64,000 nucleotides of DNA, taken from Ephemerocybe angulata. Lineage: Eukaryota; Basidiomycota; Agaricomycetes; Agaricales; Psathyrellaceae. Both the position numbers and the translations under genes were made by a program. Positions 56,258-64,000 of the stretch are shown here, one piece after another (position 1 is the first letter of the stretch; each line of letters begins with the position of its first letter). The notes below the pieces were generated by a model, which did not search any database, was not told where the DNA came from, and was given only the letters and a program-made list of their open reading frames with translations. Where the stretch lies: positions 372,001-436,000 of the forward strand of contig JAACJK010000172.1 in assembly GCA_013368325.1 (NCBI GenBank). Direction: 5' to 3'.

Positions 56258-58134
56258 GGATCCAAAAGTCTGATTGAGGGAGGATGGAGAGCTAAAGTGC
56301 GAAGGAGTAGTGGGATGGCGGTACGGTGGTACGCTTATCCTCAAAGGCACCTTTCAAGGTATGGGAAGCGGCTCATGCAACTCGGACGTCTGTCACGGCG
56401 TTCCAGGGGCCATTGATTGATGCCAGGGTGACCCAATGCAAGCGATATCATTCAGATGTTACGGTTCACTGTCTCCAGCCTCAGGACGCATTCGTTCGAA
56501 TTCGGGGCAAAAGAGATCTGACAAATGGGGATGGTGTTGCATATGGGGGATCGAGATCAGTGTAAAGCTACGCCGGGGACAAACATTCGATGCAAAGTTA
56601 TATGATCATGAGCTCAGCGAAGCTCAGAAAATATAGGGCTGGAACTAGAATCATGGAGTAAACGTGAGAGTGAAAGGGAATGCCAGACGCATACCTCCAA
56701 GTACCGTGTGGCCTCTCTGCCCATCGAATGATGAATCCTACGCATTGCCAGGTGCGCCAGTTTGACTATTTCTCCCGTTCACGGTTCACCCCACCAATTC
56801 ACTGCCCCGATAAAGGGTTAGGACGGTCAAAATAATGTAAGCTTTGGTCATTGAAGTGGTTGGTAGCATTGGAGAGTTTTCCATGCTTATCAGGTGTATA
56901 GAGTGTGACGGGTCGGAGGAGAGATGCTTAGAATATCCGAGCGTGGGGTCAGGCGCGCTGAGCATTGGCTGAGCATGGGCGCCCGGGTGGGGGACGTATC
57001 AGATGTCTAAAGAAACCTGTGAGCAACGGCAAGCGGTAGAAAATAGCTTGATAATCGCAGATCTTGGAACTAGTGTATGGGGCTACTACACGCTGGTGGT
57101 GGCACGAGGCTCATGCTGGTTTATTCTCGCTCTGGCTTGGGATCGAAAGGCAAGTCTGCTATCACGAGTTACGAAGAGGTTTCCCCATTTCTCCGGGGCA
57201 GTGGATGGAATTTCTGACTGCCATTCTACCCACAACCTTGCTCCAAGGAGTTTATTGGAAGGCAGATTCAGTGGAAGGTCTTGAAGTGCCCATGTGTGGC
57301 ATGGAGTATCAAAGATTAATTCTCTGTGCACCAGTTGTGTCGGCGCCTCAGTCAAGGGTGCATATGGATTACAGGGCTATCACAAGGGCGATGCCAGTCG
57401 GACCCAAGGCTATCTTGGAGACGAGGAACGCGGAATCAGATTTAGTGGGGAGCCTGTGGGAATGGGAGAGGAGATAACGAGCAGTGCCATTGATCACCAT
57501 GAGGTATCAGGCTTGGCCGCCTGTTCTTTGGAAGAATTCTGACATGGAATACTTCCTACTTTGGGCGAGCGCTACAGCGGCCACCGGGCTGTAGATCTTC
57601 ACTCACCCAATGTCAGTGACTGCTGGCTACTTTGGAGGGCTGCCAATAGTGCCACAGCAGCATGGGCTCAACGTTTTTAATCCTCAAAATAATGCGCTGG
57701 GGGACTAGGGCGAACATTAGACTTGGAGGTTCCTCTGGAGATCTTTACAACCAGTATTCGCCACCACTGAGAGTCATCTATCAATTCGAGTTTTGGGTGG
57801 GAATATTTGGCCGGTCGCCTACTTCTAGTTCCATATGTATGTCCGTGAAATGCGATTCAAGCGCCATCGAGGTGCTTGCACGTGCCCTATGGTGCACATA
57901 TACCGTCTGGATACCTCAGCCCATAACTCTCCTACGAGAGGCGTCAGAGACTGTGACCTTTAATGGAAAGTGTGATTTGGGCATGCGGCCATTTTCCACC
58001 AATATGTACGAACATGTGGGACCCGGACCTCGACTGTATATAGAAGCGAAGGGTTCGACCTTTTCTTTCGTCCTTTAGCCATCATCCTATTTTCCAAGTT
58101 CCTCACCTGCTCTTTGCCTCTGGCCGTGCTCTCG
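56258..58134. other. long intergenic stretch, no convincing gene
   Basis: Plus-strand frames at 57064-57477 (137 codons from a TTG) and 57662-58078 lack good starts, splice links or recognisable motifs. Much of the sequence looks like diverged non-coding DNA. Confidence 0.4.
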
Positions 58135-60224
58135 ATGTCTCCTCTACGCGAAACCACAAAAACCAACATCGCCACCCCGCACAAGGTCGCCAATGGACTC
58201 GTTCGCAGTTACGCTTATGGAGGCCCTGTTGAAGACGACCACAACCCATTCCAAGACTCCGAGTTTTACGATCGTCCCTCAAAAGTGTTCAATTTTTCTC
58301 CCTTTGCCGATACCGCGCCAGCGACTCCGACTCTTCACGAGTCCTACCCCCCGCCCGTGAACGAGGGAATGCGTGCGAGCAGTGTTCTAGGGCCGCGCAT
58401 GACGGGCTTCGGTTCGAGAAGAGGCGCATTATTCCTTAGTCCACGGGCGCAGCCGTACTCCTCATCCCAGTTACGGCCGACTATCAGGAAACCCAAGAAA
58501 AGGTCCTCGGCTCAATTGGATCATTCTACGTCCAACTCTCCTTTGGTTCATTATCCTCGTGCACTTCTCCCCTCTTCCGTCTCTGGCGAGCGAGAGGCGT
58601 CATCTTCTGAAAGGACATCTTTCGATCGTTCTATCCCATCTCAGAGCATATCTGGGATGGGACTGGAGATGTACCAGGCCTCGGATTCGGGGTACTCGCC
58701 GGCGGGTGGCATATATGTTGGGGCCATTGATCCCAGCGATGATCCGCTTTGTTGGGACTCGGATCGTCCTCGTGACGTCACTCTCAACGTCGGCAATCCC
58801 CGAATCGTTGAAAGTCAGACCGCTCGCCTGAGGCTTCCCACCGAGTTCTCTGCCAATGCTCTCATCTCCCCGCCGTCTCGTAACGCCGATGGTATGGAGA
58901 TTTCCTAATATCACACATTGATTTATAAGTTCCTCATCCCCTTTCTTCTTCTAGAATGCTATCTGGCCAGTTCTTCGTCGCCTGTCATACCATCCGACTC
59001 GTCACCAACACCGTTGCCGGGGCGCGATGATAATCGCCGAGTTAGGGTCAAACGCCCATCCACTAAGCTGAAGTGGTTTGAGCCAATCGAACTTCCTGCT
59101 GCTGGTATAACAGGTCAGACAAATGAGCATCTCTGGAGTAGACTATCTAACCAATCCATCTTCAGAGGCGGTGACGGAGACCACAACGGCGAGCTCCAAG
59201 ACTTCGACTTCCACGGCTACCAGCGATACCGGCCATGAGCTCATGCTTCGACTTCTCTCAACACCTGGTGCCCCCTCTCCTACGACTTTAGACACGCCTC
59301 GCCCCATTCCTGTTACTACGGCCTTCACCCCAGGATTGATCAGGACCCGGCTTAACTCATCGCAACTGGGCAGCCCCCTGAAGATCTCCGTGTGCGCACC
59401 GGTCGATTTCGTTACCCCTCGCCGCAATAGCTCCTTGAATCAGCTTCCCGAGCCCCTGGATGCTGAAGCGAGCGAGCCCTCGAACTCCCCCATGTTCGGA
59501 ATGTTCGGAACTCTGAAAGGCCTTCACTGGTCACCCTACCAGCAGTCCCCCGTCGGTGTGCTGGGCGATACAAGTGTAAGAGTCGATCTCCTTTTCGCGT
59601 CTCCGATTAGTTGGCTGATGAATTTATCAGTCTCCAGCCGCCGTGAATATAAAAACCCTGATGGCGCCAAGGCCTACTCGAGGACTGAAGCCAGCGCCGT
59701 TCCCTATAACACCAGGCGGGACGATCCACTGGTCGGCCGAGGACCTCGGAGGCCCTTCAGGCTCCTTTACGCGTGCGTACCTTCGTGGCCTCATTCTCCG
59801 TCATCGCTAACTCATCTCAACAGGTAGCGAGCCAATCGACGACCCTTTCTGTACCAGCGCCGGGATTGGGACATTCACCCCCAGCGCCCCACGCCCGTCC
59901 AGTCTTAATCTATTGTTTGCGCTCCTTTCCTCGGCAGGTCGTGGTATCACCCCTCAGGAACTAGGGGTGATTCTCACCAGATGCACTGCCTGCCATACGT
60001 ACGTTTTCATCGATTCTCAGGAGAAGCATGACTGTGCCGCTCTTGAGGGCTTGCAAGCTGCCCGCTTTCCCGACGATCGGGAGATGGCCTCGTACCATGT
60101 ACTGGAACACTTGTTCGATGATGCTGGTGGTCTATTTGCAGAGCAGCTTCGCGAACTTTTGGCCGTCTGCGGGGGGTGTGATCGTGTCTTGTGGGAGAAA
60201 TTTAGTATGTATCATGACTGCTGA
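58135..60224 (+). CDS. large disordered protein ending in two C2HC fingers, five exons
   Basis: Exons 58135-58891, 58955-59113, 59166-59575, 59631-59772 and 59824-60224 join in phase (introns 51-63 nt) and give about 622 aa. The first 500 residues are Ser/Pro/Thr-rich with short basic motifs (TIRKPKKRSSAQ, RRVRVKRPSTKLKWFEPIEL) and possible TP/SP phosphorylation sites. The C-terminal 100 residues look folded and hold CTACHTYVFIDSQEKHDC and, at the very end, CGGCDRVLWEKFSMYHDC. Both are C-x2-C-x11-H-x-C, with a helical spacer (MASYHVLEHLFDDAGGLFAE). Nucleic-acid or protein binding is plausible; I do not recognise the family. Confidence 0.65.
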
Positions 60225-61445
60225 ATGTTTGTATGGTACTAGTGTGGAACTGGCGAACGCGCCAATGTTGAATCAGATCCTGTTGACCAAGAATTACTGT
60301 TACGTCGACACTTTGGGGCCTCTACAACATCGATAGGCTTTTTCCGTCAACACTTTACGGTACTATCTTAATCAACTAGAAAAGCACTTCCAAACGCATT
60401 CCCGTGGCTTTCACTCTGAGCTTGGAGTGGGGCTTGGCGCCGCCCGGCGCCAAAGCCCCGGTTGGTATGTTCAGTCTCTCGAACATGGTGGCACACACCG
60501 AAGAATGCATCCGATAAGTCGGCTCCAAAACCTGTGTATGTACATATCACGATTGCTTACTACTTAGTGTTTGATTGAGGTCGCTTAGGCCCTGAACCCT
60601 TGATGGAGAAAAGCCCAATCCGGAGAGTCGGAGTTTGGTACGATTGACCTCCAGATGCGTCTTCTCCATCCAGCCGCCTGGAAGGTGAAAATTATATCCT
60701 CACCAGCTTCTCAACTAAGTAGGGCCCTAGGGAAGCGGTTGCGACGGACATATTATATAGCTTCGCATTGTGCTCACTTGGGACAAATAAATTGACATCA
60801 GACACTCACCAGGGACTTCCTTCGGATAGTGATGGCGCTGAATACCAGTCGGATCCACCCTGGCAGCTGCACCACGGTATGTATTCCGACGGTTCATAAT
60901 TTCTAACGTTTAGTGCGAAGCCAGGGACGTCCCTGGCGCTGGACGTAGGACGCACTAACGGAGGTACAATCACATCTCTGGGGCAGAGGGGAGAGAAATA
61001 TGCGATGGAATATTCTTCCAATACGGCAGTGACAGCTGAGCGGCGAGGTTGCGCGCCTGGAGACTGGTCATGCCGACCAAAAAGTGATAATGTGTTCCCA
61101 CAGGCAAAGAACTCCGAACATGTCACTGGCAGTGATCCCCCGCTAGATTCGAGGGTCCACCATACGTTCCTCAGTTTCTGGGCTTAAATCTCTTGGCCCC
61201 CTTCTCCGCTCGCCCCATATTCGACAGTCGCTCCTTTCTTTCTCTCCGTCCACCGAGATTTTGGCCGTCGGCTACCCAAGAGGCAGAGGATATTTGAGAC
61301 GTTACTCAGACCGTCTGGGCCCCTACACGAACACCCAACGCACTGGACAAAGGCCCGGACCCAAGCGTACAGCGCCCTCCGAGTCAACGCCCCTCCTCCG
61401 CCTCACCATTTCTTTCGCCGTCACCCATTCCCTCACCTCGCCGAA
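60225..61445. other. intergenic with a possible small minus-strand exon
   Basis: A minus-strand frame at 60806-61126 (MTCSEFFACGNTLSLFGR...) ends at a good donor (CCCTG|GTGAGTG), but I could not find a partner exon that extends the frame. The rest shows no gene. The CT-rich tract at 61200-61445 is the promoter side of the next gene. Confidence 0.3.
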
Positions 61446-63989
61446 ATGGTCGCTATACTTCTTCGAACCGTCGCTTCAACTCCACATCCGCCGGCCCAGC
61501 CTCCGATGCCGCTACCAGCCACGTCGAACGTCCCCCAAGTCTATGGTCCACAGTTTTTGGCCGGTTATATTGGTGTAGTGTGAGTGAACGGACAGCTGTA
61601 ATCCACATATCCTCTAACATATGGTCCTTAGGCTATACACCATTAACATGGCAAGTACACAAAAGAATGTTGCCTCATACCTGTCTGACACTGCTAGAAG
61701 ATGACTGTTACTCGGTACCTCAAAGCCCACTTCAAATCGGACTATCCTGTACATAAGTACCTCATAATTTGCCTATCGTAAGTCTCGTTTTAGTCGCGAT
61801 TTTATCGGTCTAGGGCGCCCTGATCATACCATCTATGCAATAGAATTGTCTCTACTAGTCAGGTAGCCTGCTCGAGCGTCTACGTCTACGACTTCTTCAT
61901 CAGTAGGCTCGGTCGGCCGGAGTTAGTTTCGGGTGTCTTTTTGTACGTCAGCTCCACCCTTGCCAGTGGGCAGTCCACCACCGACGTCACAAACTAACAC
62001 ATTCAATAGAGCCCTTCCAGTACGTTACCTCCCCTAGAATGCGCAACTCTCCCGGGTGAGCTAATTAGATGTCACTGGATACAACGATAACCTATCAGGT
62101 GGAGCATTTATTAGCGGTAAGCCATCCCATCCAATTCACGCACCTCATCGCCCTGACTGGCCCCTCAATTAAGAATATCACTATATACCTTGCACAGTTG
62201 TGAGCCCTGTATCTTACAATCTCCACTGTGATGCCTCGACTGATCCAGCGTTTACCTTTCCAACCGATCTCAGCTTTTTCGCCGTTCGACTTATGTCCCG
62301 TGAGTTACTTAGCTACAGCTTCTCTGGAAGGCTAATAAAGCGCCCCATAGTATCCATATACCTCAAAACAAAGCGAAAATGGATGTACTATCTCGTATCG
62401 TCAATAGTGGTGAGTGAAGTCGCAATGCATTCGGCGGACGAGCCTGAAGTTCTAAGCTACAATGCTGATTTCCGTAACAGTTCATCGCTCTCATCATTCA
62501 GTTTGGTGCGGGTTAGCGTTAAGATTACGATATCTGAGGAGGCTAACCGGGTTATTTTTTTTATTTCGTGACTTTTGGCGTTCGTTCAGGGACTGGACTT
62601 GGTGAGTCCTATTTAGTGATGGCACTGAAATGGCGTACGCACCGAATTTGGTACACTAACCTGAATTCCATCTAGCCCAAGTATTTGCCATGTGAGTATG
62701 GGAGTAAGTTATATCTGTGTCACCATGGCTCATACTATTCTGCACAGGTTGGATACCAAGACAGAGCTCAAGACCCGCGAAAACGCATCTCTGTTTGATG
62801 TGGGTCCAAGTTTGAGCCACAATTATTCCCATGCCATCAGACTCACTTACCTCACAGATGGCGACGTTTGCAGCGTACACCTCGACGGTCATCGCGTGTG
62901 ACATCCTGACCGGCCTCGCCACCTGTACACTACTATGGGAGCAACAAACTTCCAGGAGGTACCGAATCAGCAACCCTTCGACTTTGAGCCAGCACTAACT
63001 CCCTTGCTATCGTGCCATACGATCCAGGTCTCAACAGTTTGTCCGTGTTGTCACTCCCTTTACTGTGAAGAGAACAGCGGCAACCAGGTACGTCTCATCC
63101 TACGCCAATGATCTGTGAAAGCAGCCTGACACGTCTGTTTCCCAGCGTTTCTGCAATCCTGGGCTTAGTTCTGGTAAGCCATTCACCCTCTTAGGTGTAT
63201 CTGGCCAGCTCACGTCCATCATCCACCCCAGTACTTCACTCAACCATCGACATATGCCTTGTAAGTGAATCTCCCTCTTATTATCAACACTTTAGCTTAG
63301 AAACAGGCATAACAGTGCCGCATTCATGCTATGCACAAGTCATCGTAAGCTTCCGACGCCCCCATGAAGCGATATACAGATTAATGATCAACCGACCTTT
63401 CACCTTTTTAGTTCAGGTTATGGCTGTAGTCGCTACGTGCGTACCACCTACATCTCTGATATATACTCTCACTAACCAAACCCTCTGATAGGTTGAGGGC
63501 CAGATCTCGTTTCGCCACCATTCTCGACGATGAACAGTCACTGAAACTCCTGGAACCGTGGCTTTTCGAGGAGTCCTCGGAAGTTCGCTTCTGCGATCCT
63601 GATGCAGAAGCAGAGTCCGAGCCCGAGCAAATGCCGGTCGGGAACAACTCCGACGTTCTCGCTGCGCCAGAGACGGGGGTCGTCTCCCTGGACCCGACCC
63701 GGCCTGCAGAGGTCGGCGTGCATTCCGATGAGCCAAGCATACACGGGGAGCGAGCGGCCAGCGACGTGTCGACGGCCGTTTCGTTTGCTGTTGGTATGTA
63801 TGCCAATACTATTCTCAGTAAATTATGTTATTCTGACTTCAGGGTCTGTTCTTTCTAGGCGGCTCCTCTTTGGCGTCTACATCGGCATCATACAAACTTG
63901 GCCTCTCGGAAGTAAAGACTACAGGCAGCAGCGATATCGGCGAGTACTCCTCAATGGAACTCCGAACGATCCTTCAAGGGCAGGCGTGA
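61446..63989 (+). CDS. DUF6534-type multi-pass membrane protein, many short exons
   Basis: The start is MVAILLRTVAST. Early exons 61446-61579, 61632-61650, 61701-61777 and one from 61844 join in phase; the later joins are less certain. Hydrophobic blocks typical of this Agaricomycete family follow in order: GPQFLAGYIGVVLYTINM, YLIICLSIVSTSQVACSSVY with VYDFF, FAAYTSTVIACDILTGLATC, VRVVTPFTVKRTAATR, VSAILGLVLVYLAS. A cytoplasmic tail follows (LRARSRFATILDDEQSLKLL, an acidic Glu-rich part, LASTSASYKLGLSEVKTTGS) and ends ILQGQA with TGA at 63987-63989. The second intron (61651-61700) has a GC donor (GCAAGT) with an AG acceptor. Expected topology is seven helices with an outside N-terminus; function is unknown. 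Confidence 0.7.
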
Positions 63990-64000
63990 GTCAGTCCTCC

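Noticed and set aside
57064..57477. 137-codon plus-strand frame
   Set aside because: Starts at TTG, has no recognisable motif and no splice links.

Overview
The window is nuclear DNA of a filamentous basidiomycete, probably an Agaricomycete of the Rhizoctonia/Ceratobasidium kind (genus is inference). Most genes are split by GT-AG introns of about 45-75 nt with CTNAN or TACTAAC branch sites. The recognisable families are typical of Agaricomycetes: Plavaka transposase, DUF6698, DUF6534, F-box proteins, RMI1 and a CYC8/SSN6 corepressor. Exon chains below were assembled by eye from splice sites and reading phase.

Layout. 1-423: 3' end of an unidentified gene. 1.8-3.2 kb: an intact five-exon membrane protein gene. 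3.2-11.3 kb: mostly decayed DNA, with a telomere-motif inverted repeat, a gene fragment, a relic copy of part of the 11.4-13.7 kb gene, a broken CYC8/SSN6 fragment, and a broken coiled-coil gene joined to it. 11.4-13.7 kb: an intact nine-exon gene of unknown function. 16.4-20.4 kb: a long inverted repeat enclosing two divergently transcribed small genes. 20.5-28.2 kb: a Cys/His-rich gene, a DUF6698 gene, a small gene and a gene with an SPGR minisatellite.

29.2-43.2 kb: a SAM-dependent methyltransferase gene whose last exon is split by a complete 12.4-kb Ty3/gypsy-type LTR retrotransposon (30692-43086). The element has 1612-bp LTRs that look identical, a candidate primer-binding site, a polypurine tract and a CCGT target duplication. 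Gag, protease and pol lie in three frames, each -1 relative to the one before. The gag/pro junction carries a textbook frameshift signal: GGGTTTT, a 5-nt spacer, then an 8-bp hairpin holding the gag stop codon. Between pol and the 3' LTR, on the opposite strand, lies a five-exon gene with its own TATA box, coding for about 409 aa. This antisense spliced accessory gene is the most unusual thing in the window.

43.3-64 kb: a coiled-coil gene, a Plavaka transposase gene lacking its C-terminal part, a second DUF6698 gene, an F-box gene, RMI1 (a DNA-repair partner of RecQ helicase and topoisomerase III), a gene ending in two C2HC fingers, and a multi-exon DUF6534 membrane protein gene ending at 63989.
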